Shown here: positions 46,052 to 54,319 of the stretch, one piece after another
Position numbering within the stretch: the first letter of the stretch is position 1
How the letters are laid out: every line of letters begins with the position of its first letter
NCBI RefSeq assembly: GCF_900156525.1
Contig: NZ_FTPS01000001.1
Span: 434,001-498,000, forward strand
Direction of reading: 5' to 3'
Length of the DNA: 64,000 nucleotides
Source of the DNA: Pontibaca methylaminivorans
GTDB taxonomy: Bacteria; Pseudomonadota; Alphaproteobacteria; Rhodobacterales; Rhodobacteraceae
The notes under the pieces: model-generated
Told to the model about the DNA's origin: nothing
What the model saw: only the letters and a program-made list of their open reading frames with translations
Databases searched by the model: none
Translations under genes and position numbers: made by a program

Positions 46052-46106
46052 ATGGCCCGCCTCCGCGGGCCATGCCTCCGGCGGGGATATTTCCGGCCAG
46101 AAGAAG
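46052..46106 (+). repeat. Intergenic hairpin-plus-tail element, copy 2 (after the SDR gene)
   Basis: Eighteen bases after the SDR stop, ATGGCCCG/CGGGCCAT forms a perfect 8-bp stem with loop CCTCCG. It is immediately followed by GCCTCCGGCGGGGATATTT and CCAGAAGAAG. Hairpin and tail match the element at 22099-22150 on the minus strand. It likely ends the purF-SDR transcript. Confidence 0.6.
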
Positions 46107-46176
46107 CACCTGCGCCTTGTTCCCGAACCGGGGCCCGTCTATCAAGGGCCGCAAAACGGCGGCGGTTCTTGCTGAC

Positions 46177-46959
46177 ATGCGCATATTGATCACCAATGAC
46201 GACGGCATCAACGCGCCCGGCCTCGAGGTGCTGGCCGCGATCGCGGCCGGGCTCGCCGGCGAGCGGGGCGAGGTCTGGACCGTCGCGCCGGCGTTCGAGC
46301 AGTCGGGCGTGGCGCACAGCATCAGCTATACAAGACCGATGATGATCGCCGAGATGGGCGAGCGCCGTTTCGCCGCCGAGGGCAGCCCGGCCGATTGCGT
46401 GCTTGCGGCGCTTCACGACGTGATGAAGGATGCGCCCCCGGACCTCGTGCTTTCGGGGGTGAACCGGGGGAACAACTCGGCAGAGAACGTGCTGTATTCC
46501 GGCACGCTCGGCGGGGCCATGGAGGCGGCGCTGCAGGGGGTTCCGGCGATTGCGCTGTCGCAGTATCTCGGGCCGCGCAACCGTTCGCTGGCCGATCCCT
46601 TCGAGACGGCGGCCCGGTTCGGGGTCGATGTGATCCGCCGGATTCTTTCTGCAGATGTGCCGAACGGGATGGATTACGGATTGTTCTACAACGTGAATTT
46701 CCCGCCCCTGCCCGCGGCCGAAGTCAAGGGCATGCGGGTCGCCCGCCAGGGCGCCCGCCCAGGCACCACCTATGGGGTCGAGCCCTATTCCTCGCCCTCG
46801 GGGCGGCGGTTCCTGTGGATCCGCGGCACCGACCAGCATCGCCCGGCCGCGGGGGGGAGCGATGCGACGGTGAACCTCGAGGGCTATGTTTCGATCACGC
46901 CAATGCGCGCGGACCTGACCGCCCATGACGCGCTCGAGGCGCTGAGGGTGATCGAATGA
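46177..46959 (+). CDS. surE: 5'/3'-nucleotidase SurE
   Basis: 260-residue survival-protein phosphatase acting on nucleoside monophosphates and short polyphosphates. [19 protein letters not shown] carries the metal-binding Asp pair; [16 protein letters not shown] and [26 protein letters not shown] complete the site. The start is placed at the ATG at 46177, and the stop overlaps pcm by four bases, the well-known surE-pcm pair. Confidence 0.95.
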   Translation: MRILITNDDGINAPGLEVLAAIAAGLAGERGEVWTVAPAFEQSGVAHSISYTRPMMIAEMGERRFAAEGSPADCVLAALHDVMKDAPPDLVLSGVNRGNNSAENVLYSGTLGGAMEAALQGVPAIALSQYLGPRNRSLADPFETAARFGVDVIRRILSADVPNGMDYGLFYNVNFPPLPAAEVKGMRVARQGARPGTTYGVEPYSSPSGRRFLWIRGTDQHRPAAGGSDATVNLEGYVSITPMRADLTAHDALEALRVIE

Positions 46960-47618
46960 GCCCGGAGCCGCGCCCCGATCCCACGCCCGAGACGCGCATG
47001 CAGTTTCTTTATGCGCTGCGCTCGCGCGGGGTGACCGACGCCCGCGTTCTCGACGCCATGGAGCGGGTGGACCGGGGGCCCTTCGTGCGCGGTCTTTTCG
47101 CCGGGCGCGCCTATGAGGACATGCCGCTGCCCATCGCCTGCGGCCAGACCATCAGCCAGCCTTCGGTGGTGGGGCTGATGACGCAGGCATTGCAGGTGAG
47201 CGCGCGGGACAAGGTGCTCGAGGTCGGAACCGGGAGCGGCTATCAGGCGGCGGTGCTCGCCAAGCTGGCGCGGCGGGTCTATTCCATCGACCGCCATCCC
47301 CGGCTCGTGCGCGAGGCGCGCGAACTGTTCGAGGCGCTGGACCTTACCAATATCACCGCGATCACCGGCGACGGCTCGCACGGGCTGCCCGAGCAGGCGC
47401 CCTTTGATCGCATCATCGTCACCGCCGCCGCCGAAGATCCGCCGGGCCCGCTCTTGGCGCAACTGAAGATCGGCGGTATCATGGTGGTCCCGGTCGGCCA
47501 GTCCGACGCGGTGCAGACGCTGATCCGGGTGCGGCGGACCGAGGACGGATTCGAATATGACGAACTGCTCCCGGTGCGTTTCGTGCCCCTTCTGGAAGGG
47601 CTGGCCAGAAATGGATAG
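46956..47618 (+). CDS. pcm: Protein-L-isoaspartate O-methyltransferase
   Basis: 220 residues, SAM-dependent repair of isoaspartyl damage. [14 protein letters not shown] binds the substrate, [17 protein letters not shown] is the SAM motif, and [24 protein letters not shown] the post-I region. It is coupled to surE (ATGA overlap) and followed by an NlpD-like lipoprotein, as in the surE-pcm-nlpD arrangement of many proteobacteria. Confidence 0.95.
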   Translation: MSPEPRPDPTPETRMQFLYALRSRGVTDARVLDAMERVDRGPFVRGLFAGRAYEDMPLPIACGQTISQPSVVGLMTQALQVSARDKVLEVGTGSGYQAAVLAKLARRVYSIDRHPRLVREARELFEALDLTNITAITGDGSHGLPEQAPFDRIIVTAAAEDPPGPLLAQLKIGGIMVVPVGQSDAVQTLIRVRRTEDGFEYDELLPVRFVPLLEGLARNG

Positions 47619-47682
47619 GCAGGCAGGCCGAAATCGTCCGGCACGAGACGGTGGCGCAACAGGCAAGCGAGGGATGGCGAGC

Positions 47683-48840
47683 ATGGATTTTCCGGTGGCG
47701 AGAGTGACGGGCTTCGGGCTCGGTGTGGCGGCATTGGCGCTCATGGCGGGTTGCGGAGGCAATCCGTTCGACATCGACCTGCGCGGGCATACCGGCCAGT
47801 TTTCCACCGCGGAAGCCGCGCAATCCATCGCCTCGCGCCCGGCCGCCGACAGCCGCGGGGTGATTTCCTATCCCAATTACCAGGTCGCGGTCGCACAGCA
47901 GAACGACACGGTGGCGGCGATCGCCGGCCGGGTCGGCATCCCGGCGGACGAGCTTGCGCGCTATAACGGGATCGACCCGAACGTGAAGCTGCGCGGTGGC
48001 GAGATCATCGCCCTGCCGCGGCGCGTTGCCGAAAGCTCGGGCCAGTCCGGCGGCACCGACATCGCCTCGCTCGCGGGCAGCGCGATCGACAGCGCCGCGC
48101 CGCGGTCGTCGGTCATCACCTCGCCGCTCGACCCCGCGCCGAGCGCCGCCCCGGCCCCCGCGGCGGCCGAGGGGGCCGAACCCGCGCGCCACAAGGTCGC
48201 CCGGGGCGAGACCGCCTATACCATCGCCCGGCTTTACGGGATCCCGGTCAAGGCGCTGGCGGAATGGAACGGGCTCGGCTCGGATTTCGCGGTGCGCGAG
48301 GGGCAGGTCCTGCTGATCCCCGAGGCCGGCACCGCGCCGCAGCCCGACAGCACGCCGTCCTCGACGCGGCCCGGCGAAGGGTCGCCGACCCCCACGCCCC
48401 CGAGTTCCTCCAAGCCCTTGCCCGAGGACAAGCCCGAGCCCGAGGCGCCGGCAATCAAGGTTCCGGAACCGACCCTCAGCACGAGCAGCAGCAGCCGCAT
48501 GGATTATCCCGTCAAGGGAAAGATCGCGCGCGCCTATTCCAAGGGGCGCAACGACGGCATCGACATCGCCGGCGCTTCGGGCGATCCGGTCCATGCCGCC
48601 GCCGATGGCACCGTGGCCGCGATCACCTCGAGCGCCGACCAGGTGCCGATCATCGTCGTGCGTCACCCCGACAGCCTGCTGACGGTCTATGCCAATGTCG
48701 AGCAGATCAAGGTCCAGAAAGGCGATTCGGTGAAGCGCGGGCAGCAGATCGCGCAGCTGCGCGGCGGCGACAATTCCTACGTTCACTTCGAGGTGCGCAA
48801 CGGTTTCGACAGCGTCGATCCGATGCCCTATCTGGAATAG
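47683..48840 (+). CDS. nlpD: NlpD-like lipoprotein (two LysM, M23 peptidase-like domain)
   Basis: 385 residues from the ATG at 47683. Signal sequence with lipobox LALMAGC (lipid-anchored Cys about 24). LysM 1 about 65-115 (VAVAQQNDTVAAIAGRVGIPADELARYNGI) and LysM 2 about 170-215 (HKVARGETAYTIARLYGIPVKALAEWNGL) are separated by Ala/Pro spacers. The C-terminal M23 LytM-like domain is about 275-385 (GIDIAGASGDPVHAAADGTVAA). NlpD activates amidases for septal splitting; the usual zinc HxxxD/HxH set looks incomplete, fitting an activator. GAGGG lies nine bases before this ATG; an ATG at 47674 is also possible. Confidence 0.85.
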   Translation: MDFPVARVTGFGLGVAALALMAGCGGNPFDIDLRGHTGQFSTAEAAQSIASRPAADSRGVISYPNYQVAVAQQNDTVAAIAGRVGIPADELARYNGIDPNVKLRGGEIIALPRRVAESSGQSGGTDIASLAGSAIDSAAPRSSVITSPLDPAPSAAPAPAAAEGAEPARHKVARGETAYTIARLYGIPVKALAEWNGLGSDFAVREGQVLLIPEAGTAPQPDSTPSSTRPGEGSPTPTPPSSSKPLPEDKPEPEAPAIKVPEPTLSTSSSSRMDYPVKGKIARAYSKGRNDGIDIAGASGDPVHAAADGTVAAITSSADQVPIIVVRHPDSLLTVYANVEQIKVQKGDSVKRGQQIAQLRGGDNSYVHFEVRNGFDSVDPMPYLE

Positions 48841-48863
48841 GCCGGCGCGGCCGGCCGCGGGCG

Positions 48864-49721
48864 TCAGCCCCTGACCGCCACGCCGTGCCGCGCCGCAAGG
48901 TCGGTGAAAAACTGCCAGGCCACGCGCCCGGAGCGCGCACCGCGTGTCGCCGCCCATTCGATTGCCTCGGCGCGCAGAATCTCGGGGTCGACCTCGACAC
49001 CATAGGCGGCGCAGTAACGGCCGACCATGGCAAGATATTCGTCCTGGCTGCAGGGGTGGAAACCAAGCCAGAGGCCGAAACGGTCCGAAAGCGAAATCTT
49101 TTCCTCGACCGCCTCGGAGGGATTGATCGCGCTTGAACGTTCGTTCTCGATCATGTCGCGCGGCATCAGGTGGCGCCGGTTCGAGGTGGCGTAGAACAGC
49201 ACGTTTTCGGGCCGCCCCTCGATGCCGCCGTCCAGCACGGCCTTCAGCGACTTGTAATGTTCATCGTCGTGGCTGAAGGACAGGTCGTCGCAGAACAGCA
49301 GGAACCGCTGGCCGGAGCCGCGCAGAAGCGAAAGCAGCCGCCCGACGCTGGGCAGATCCTCGCGCAGCAGCTCGACCAGCTTGAGCGACGGGTGATCCTT
49401 GTGAACTTCGGCATGGATCGCCTTGACGAGGCTTGATTTTCCCATGCCGCGCGCACCCCAGAGCAGCGCGTTGTTGGCGCTGAACCCTTCGGCAAACCGG
49501 CGCGTGTTGGCGATCAGCGTATCGCGCGAGCGGTCGATACCCACCAGCAGGTCGAGCGGGATCCGGTTGACCTGCGCCACAGGCTGCAGCCGGTCGGGAT
49601 CCACATGCCAGACGAAGGCCGCGGCGGCGTCGAGATCGGGCGCCGGGAGCGGCGCCGGAGCGATCCGCTCCAGCGCCCCGGCGATCCGCTCCAATGCGTC
49701 ACCGCCCGCCCTTGTCACCAT
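48864..49721 (-). CDS. DUF815-family AAA ATPase
   Basis: 285 residues. Walker [15 protein letters not shown] (about 98-111), Walker [35 protein letters not shown], and sensor-1 region [19 protein letters not shown] are those of the DUF815 ATPases, predicted helicase-loader-like AAA proteins of unknown function. It starts 23 bases inside the end of tatC (ATG at 49721); a GTG one codon later is an alternative. It is the last gene of the tatABC operon and ends 23 bases from nlpD. Confidence 0.82.
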   Translation of the reverse strand: MVTRAGGDALERIAGALERIAPAPLPAPDLDAAAAFVWHVDPDRLQPVAQVNRIPLDLLVGIDRSRDTLIANTRRFAEGFSANNALLWGARGMGKSSLVKAIHAEVHKDHPSLKLVELLREDLPSVGRLLSLLRGSGQRFLLFCDDLSFSHDDEHYKSLKAVLDGGIEGRPENVLFYATSNRRHLMPRDMIENERSSAINPSEAVEEKISLSDRFGLWLGFHPCSQDEYLAMVGRYCAAYGVEVDPEILRAEAIEWAATRGARSGRVAWQFFTDLAARHGVAVRG

Positions 49722-50733
49722 TTCCGTCGTTGCCGTCGCCGTTGTCGCCATCGTCATCGCCGCCACCGCTTTCGTTGCCGTCCCTGCCGTCATCCTCCTC
49801 GGGCTCGTGATCGTCAAGCAGGTCGTCGGTGAGGTCGTCGGTGAAGTCATCGGCAGCGGCCGGCGCCTCTCGCCCGGCGGGGGGCGTGGTTTCGGACACG
49901 ACCGGCAGCCCCTCGTCCAGGTGGTCCTCGGCCTCGAATTCCTGCTCGCGCTTGCGCTCGGTCCGGGCCACCAGCAGGATCGAGACTTCATAAAGCCCGT
50001 AAACCACCACGAAAAGAACCACCTGGCTGATCACATCGGGCGGCGTCACCAATGCGGCCAGCACGAGAATGCCGACCATCGCATATTTGCGCACGCCGGC
50101 CAGCGCTTCGGAACTGACCAGCCCGGCCTTGCCCATGAGCGTGAGCAGGACCGGCAGTTGAAAGCACAGGCCGAAGGCGACGATGAACTTGATGGTGAGG
50201 TTCAGATATTCCTGCGCCGAACCCTGGAACACCACGCTGAGCGGCACGGTGCCGTCGGGGACCGCCTCGCCATGGGCACCGAACTGCTGGAAGCTCAGGA
50301 AGAAACTGTAGGCCATCGGCGTGATGACGTAGAAGGCAAAGGCCGCCCCCGCCAGAAACATGAAGGGCGAGGCGATCAGGAAGGGCATGAACGCCCCCTT
50401 TTCGGACTTGTAGAGCCCCGGCGCCACGAAACGCCACATCTGCAGCGCGATATAGGGAAAGGACAGCATCAGCCCGCCAAGCAGCGAGACCTTGATCGCG
50501 ACGAAGAAGCCTTCCTGCGGCGAGATGAAGATCAGGTCGCAGTCCTGCCCGCGATTCGCGAGCTCCTTGCACAGCGGATCGGTCAGGAAATTGAAGATCG
50601 GCGTCGCCACGGTGAAACAGATCACCATGGCGATGATAAAGGCCACGACCGCATGGATAAGCCGCGTGCGCAGCTCGGCCAGATGCTCGATCAGCGGCGC
50701 GCTGGTTTCGTCAATCTCGTCCGCCTGGCTCAT
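49699..50733 (-). CDS. tatC: Sec-independent protein translocase TatC
   Basis: 344 residues with six transmembrane helices. Family motifs: [19 protein letters not shown] near the N-terminus, [25 protein letters not shown], and [11 protein letters not shown] in the fifth helix region. TatC binds twin-arginine signal peptides with TatB. About 70 extra residues after the last helix are very Asp/Glu/Gly-rich, ending [20 protein letters not shown], much longer than in most TatC. The gene overlaps tatB and the ATPase by 23 bases each. The start at 50733 begins [10 protein letters not shown]. Confidence 0.94.
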   Translation of the reverse strand: MSQADEIDETSAPLIEHLAELRTRLIHAVVAFIIAMVICFTVATPIFNFLTDPLCKELANRGQDCDLIFISPQEGFFVAIKVSLLGGLMLSFPYIALQMWRFVAPGLYKSEKGAFMPFLIASPFMFLAGAAFAFYVITPMAYSFFLSFQQFGAHGEAVPDGTVPLSVVFQGSAQEYLNLTIKFIVAFGLCFQLPVLLTLMGKAGLVSSEALAGVRKYAMVGILVLAALVTPPDVISQVVLFVVVYGLYEVSILLVARTERKREQEFEAEDHLDEGLPVVSETTPPAGREAPAAADDFTDDLTDDLLDDHEPEEDDGRDGNESGGGDDDGDNGDGNDGNGDKGGR

Positions 50734-51217
50734 GTCTGCCCGCCTGTTCCGTCCCGTCCGTTTCCGCCGGCATAGCCGTCGGCAGGTTTTCCGCAACCCC
50801 GCCCGGGGCGGATGCCTTCGGCGCGGATGACGTATCCGTTGCCGCGCCGGTATCCGGTTCCGCCGCCGCCGGCATCCGTTCCACCTTGTCCTCGGGTGCC
50901 TTGTTACGGGGGGTGATCGGCGGTGCATCATCGGCCTGCCCGTCGAATCCGCGCGTCATGTCGCGCGCCGCCCCCTTCAGTTCGTCCAGCGCCGAGCCGA
51001 GCGGGTTGGTCGCGGTCTTGAGGCTCTTGCTGACATCGCGCAGGCCGGATTCATCCGCCGCCTCGTTCATGGCATTGGTGAACTCGCGCGCCATCCCCTT
51101 GGCCTTGCCGATGAACCGTCCCACGTTGCGGAACAGGACCGGCAGATCCTTGGGACCGACCACGATCAGCGCCACGATTCCGATCAGAAGCAGCTCGCTC
51201 CAGCCCAGATCGAACAT
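50711..51217 (-). CDS. tatB: Sec-independent protein translocase TatB
   Basis: 168 residues. One N-terminal transmembrane helix with [26 protein letters not shown] (Glu8 and GP hinge typical for TatB), an amphipathic helix, and a Pro/Ala-rich acidic tail. Together with TatC it forms the substrate receptor. It lies six bases after tatA and overlaps tatC by 23 bases. Confidence 0.93.
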   Translation of the reverse strand: MFDLGWSELLLIGIVALIVVGPKDLPVLFRNVGRFIGKAKGMAREFTNAMNEAADESGLRDVSKSLKTATNPLGSALDELKGAARDMTRGFDGQADDAPPITPRNKAPEDKVERMPAAAEPDTGAATDTSSAPKASAPGGVAENLPTAMPAETDGTEQAGRHEPGGRD

Positions 51218-51223
51218 GGCGGA

Positions 51224-51442
51224 TCAGACCTTGTCCTTGTCGGCGGCAGTCTCGGTGACGTCGCGGGCATTGGCCGCGCGCTCGTTCTCAAGCTCGTTCT
51301 GGCCCTCGTTGACGCCCTTCTTGAACGAGGTGATGCCCTTGCCGACCTCACCCATGATCGAGCTGATCTTGCCGCGCCCGAACAGCACCAGAACCACGAT
51401 CGCGATCAGCAGGAGGCCCGGAAGACCGATGTTGTTGAGCAT
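51224..51442 (-). CDS. tatA: Sec-independent protein translocase TatA
   Basis: 72 residues. A single helix [40 protein letters not shown] with the FGRGK hinge and amphipathic helix defines TatA, the pore-forming subunit. First gene of tatA-tatB-tatC-ATPase; reads divergently from the WYL-type regulator across a 207-base gap. AAGGAG is visible upstream of the start on the minus strand. Confidence 0.93.
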   Translation of the reverse strand: MLNNIGLPGLLLIAIVVLVLFGRGKISSIMGEVGKGITSFKKGVNEGQNELENERAANARDVTETAADKDKV

Positions 51443-51592
51443 GTCCTTCTCCTTGCGAAGCCGGGCGCTCCAGCGGCGCCCTGTCTGCTCCTGTTCTAGG
51501 CAGAGCCGGCGCGCACGGGAAGATGCGCAAGCGCCCGGGTGCCGCCCCCGACTGTGGAAACAGCGCCCGCGGCATGGGCCGAATGTTCAACT

Positions 51593-51614
51593 GACATGTT
51601 TTTGACAGTATGTC
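51593..51614. promoter_or_regulatory. Candidate operator upstream of the WYL-type regulator
   Basis: GACAT and ATGTC form a 22-base inverted repeat, and TGACA occurs twice 11 bases apart (51592, 51603), i.e. on one face of the helix. It lies 36-57 bases before the regulator start in the divergent gap to tatA, so autoregulation is plausible. By eye only. Confidence 0.35.
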
Positions 51615-51649
51615 TCGACCCGGACCCCGAGACATGCCAGAATGGCGCC

Positions 51650-52297
51650 ATGAGCCAAAGCCAGCGTCTTTTCGATCTGCTGCGGATCCTGCGCGGGGGC
51701 GGCCTGCACCGCGCCGAGGATCTCGCGCATCACCTCGGGGTGTCGCAACGCACGCTCTATCGCTATATCGACCGCCTTGCCGAGGCCGGCGTGCCGGTCG
51801 AGGGCAAACGCGGCGTCGGCTACCGGCTGCGCGAGGAGATCCTGATCCCGCCCCTTTCGCTCGCACCGGACGAGTTCGAGGCGCTCCAGCTCGGCATCGC
51901 CATCGTCGCCGAAAGCCCCGATCCGGGATTGCGGGGCGCGGCGCTCGCGCTGGCCGGGCGGCTCGATGCCGCGCTCCCGGCCGAGCCGCTGCCGCAGGAA
52001 GCCGCCTGGACGGCCGAATTTGCGCCCCGGCTCGGGATCGCGCGGGGCCTGTCGCAGATGCCGCTCATCCGCAACGCGATCCGCGGGCGCCAGAAACTGC
52101 GGCTCGGGCTGGCGGGCGGCACGCTCACCGTGCGCCCGCTGCGGCTCGACCACGTGGGGCGGATCTGGATGCTCACGGTCTGGAGCGAAGAGGACGGGGC
52201 CTTCCGCGACCTCCGCCTCGACCTGATCGAAGCGGTGACCGCCCTCCCCGGCCTGTTCGTCGATGAACCGGGCAAGCGGCTGCGCGACCGGCCCTGA
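51650..52297 (+). CDS. HTH/WYL-type (YafY-like) transcriptional regulator
   Basis: 215 residues. N-terminal winged helix (about 1-60; FDLLRILRGGGLHRAEDLAHHLGVSQRTLYRYID) followed by a WYL-like ligand domain (about 130-200; RKLRLGLAGG type strand, VRPLRLDHVGRIWMLTVW). It resembles YafY/DeoR-like regulators that sense small molecules or nucleic-acid fragments. The ATG at 51650 starts the HTH. The C-terminal WYL domain looks shortened. It is convergent with an SDR gene. Confidence 0.82.
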   Translation: MSQSQRLFDLLRILRGGGLHRAEDLAHHLGVSQRTLYRYIDRLAEAGVPVEGKRGVGYRLREEILIPPLSLAPDEFEALQLGIAIVAESPDPGLRGAALALAGRLDAALPAEPLPQEAAWTAEFAPRLGIARGLSQMPLIRNAIRGRQKLRLGLAGGTLTVRPLRLDHVGRIWMLTVWSEEDGAFRDLRLDLIEAVTALPGLFVDEPGKRLRDRP

Positions 52298-52333
52298 GGC
52301 GCAGCCCCGCGCGCCGATCGCATGGACACTTGA

Positions 52334-53113
52334 TCACATGGTCAGGTTGGTCGCCCCGCCATCGGCAAGGATGTTCTGCCCGACGATATAGCCCGCGTGC
52401 TGCGAACACAGAAAGGCGCAGGCGGCACCGAATTCGGCCGTGGTGCCGTAGCGTCCGACCGGAATCGTGTCCTCGCGCGCCGCGCGGGCCTCGGCAATGG
52501 TGCAGCCGTCGCTGCGCGCCACGTTCTCGTCAAGCGCCGCGGCGCGGGCGGTGTCGTGGATGCCGGGCAGGAGGTTGTTCACGATCACCCCCTGGCGCGC
52601 CACCTGCCGCGCGGTGCCGGCGACATAGCCGGTCAGCCCCGTGCGCGCCGAATTGCTGAGCCCGAGCGCCGGGATCGGGGCGCGCACCGACTGGCTGGTG
52701 ATGTTCACGACCCGGCCCCAGCCGCGCTCGATCATCCCCGGCATGAGCGCGCGCATGAGCGCGATCGGCGCCAGCATGTTCGCATCCAGCGCGGCGATGA
52801 AGTCGTCGCGCCCCCAGTCCGACCAGAGCCCGGGCGGCGGCCCGCCGGCGTTGGTGACGAGGATGTCCGCCCCCGCCGCCGCCTCGATCGCCTGGTCCTG
52901 CCCGGCCCCGGTGGCGATATCGGCGGCAACGGTGGTCACGGCCACGCCATATCGGTCGCGAATCGCCTGCGCCGCCGTTTCGAGCGCCTCGGCGCCCCGC
53001 GCGTTCATCACCAGATCGACGCCCGCCGCCGCCAGCGCCTCGGCGCAGCCGAGCCCGAGGCCACGGCTGCTTGCGCAGACGAGCGCCCGCCTGCCTGCGA
53101 TACCCAGATCCAT
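52334..53113 (-). CDS. SDR-family oxidoreductase-like protein lacking the canonical Tyr-Lys pair
   Basis: 259 residues. Cofactor loop CASSRGLGLGCAEAL (about 14-28), NNAG-equivalent VTNAGGPPPG, and C-terminal GGATNLTM are typical. The active-site stretch reads NITSQSVRAPIPALGLSNSARTGL: the Ser is present, but SNSAR stands where YxxxK is expected. A branch of SDRs shows this substitution, so it may bind NAD(P) without classical catalysis. GGAG precedes the ATG at 53113. Convergent with the WYL regulator. Confidence 0.82.
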   Translation of the reverse strand: MDLGIAGRRALVCASSRGLGLGCAEALAAAGVDLVMNARGAEALETAAQAIRDRYGVAVTTVAADIATGAGQDQAIEAAAGADILVTNAGGPPPGLWSDWGRDDFIAALDANMLAPIALMRALMPGMIERGWGRVVNITSQSVRAPIPALGLSNSARTGLTGYVAGTARQVARQGVIVNNLLPGIHDTARAAALDENVARSDGCTIAEARAAREDTIPVGRYGTTAEFGAACAFLCSQHAGYIVGQNILADGGATNLTM

Positions 53114-53226
53114 CCCCCGCTCCTTCCCGGTTCGGTCCCGTTGCATTCCGGCGCGCGGGCGGCATCGAATTGACCGCCCCGCCGGCGCGGCCTAACCTGC
53201 CGCAGTGCAATCGGGCGTGCAAGCGC

Positions 53227-54237
53227 ATGACGAGTTCCAGTTGTTGTGTCCAGACTGTTCAGGTTTACCGCTCCCGCTGGTTCCGCGTGGTGCTTGGTGC
53301 CAACATGGGTGATGCGATCGCGCCGATGCGCGATCTGGTTGCCGACGACATATACATGCTGTCACCCGATGCCTCCCGCGAGCGTCTGTCCATTGATACC
53401 GACGCGGCCGGCCGGCTTTCGGTGGCACCCGGTTCCGAAGCGGGCGGTGCCGGAGCAATGCTGCATCTCGACTGCGCGGTGACGCTCATGGCGCGCAGCG
53501 GCGAACGGGCCGAGGCAATTCTGCTGGTGGAACTCGACAATGCGGGCTTTGTCGCCGAGACCTATCTGCTGAGCTTTACCCCCCTCGCCACCGAAACCGG
53601 ATATGCGCTGGTCGCGGTTGACCGCGCCGGGGCGGCGCGGCTTTTCGCCGGCAGCGCCATGACCTCATTCGCGCGCGGCACCCATATCACGCTCGGGTCG
53701 GGGCGGCAGGTCAGGATCGAGGATCTGCGCATCGGCGACATGGTGCTGACCCGCGATCACGGGCCCCGGCCGCTGCGCTGGATCGGGCAAAGCACCCTGC
53801 GCGCGGTGGGGGCGCTGGCGCCGATCCGCATCACGGCCGGGGCGCTCAACAACACGAACGATCTTGTGCTTGGCCCCGATCACCGGTTGTTCGTCTATCA
53901 GCGCGACGATCACATCGGCGCCGGCACGCCGGGGCTGCTGCTGCGGGCGCGCCACCTTGTGAACGGCACCAGCGTGACCGTGCAGCCCGGCGGTTTCGTG
54001 GATTATTTCCAGTTGCTCTTCGACCGGCATCACCTGATCTATGCCGAGGGGATCGCCGCCGAATCGCTCCGGGTCGCACCGGATATCCGCGCAGCGCTGC
54101 CGGCGGCGCTGCTCGACCGGCTGGGGCCGGATCCGGCAGGTCATGGCGAAGGCGCCTTTCACGGCTTCGAAGTGCCGGAAACCATGCTCGGCGCGCCCGG
54201 AAGCCTTGAGCGGCTGCGCCGTGCCTCGCTGATCTGA
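53227..54237 (+). CDS. Hint-domain protein (hedgehog/intein-like fold)
   Basis: 336 residues. An N-terminal beta-rich region (about 12-145; GANMGDAIAPMRDLVADDIYML) is followed by a Hint domain (about 147-290; GTHITLGSGRQVRIEDLRIGDMVLTRDHG, LVLGPDHRLFVYQ, FQLLFDRHHLIYAEGI). The splicing-type Cys at the domain start is Ser147 (SFARGT). Such proteins recur in Rhodobacteraceae and their role is unknown. The Shine-Dalgarno is weak; an internal ATG at 53305 is another possible start. No C-terminal splicing residues or extein are evident, so self-splicing is not suggested. Confidence 0.8.
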   Translation: MTSSSCCVQTVQVYRSRWFRVVLGANMGDAIAPMRDLVADDIYMLSPDASRERLSIDTDAAGRLSVAPGSEAGGAGAMLHLDCAVTLMARSGERAEAILLVELDNAGFVAETYLLSFTPLATETGYALVAVDRAGAARLFAGSAMTSFARGTHITLGSGRQVRIEDLRIGDMVLTRDHGPRPLRWIGQSTLRAVGALAPIRITAGALNNTNDLVLGPDHRLFVYQRDDHIGAGTPGLLLRARHLVNGTSVTVQPGGFVDYFQLLFDRHHLIYAEGIAAESLRVAPDIRAALPAALLDRLGPDPAGHGEGAFHGFEVPETMLGAPGSLERLRRASLI

Positions 54238-54319
54238 ACCCGCGCCATGCGCACAGCGATCCGGCCCGGCGGGCACGAGCCCGCTTGCCGCCTTCCCCGC
54301 CAACGGCTAAAGCCCGCCC

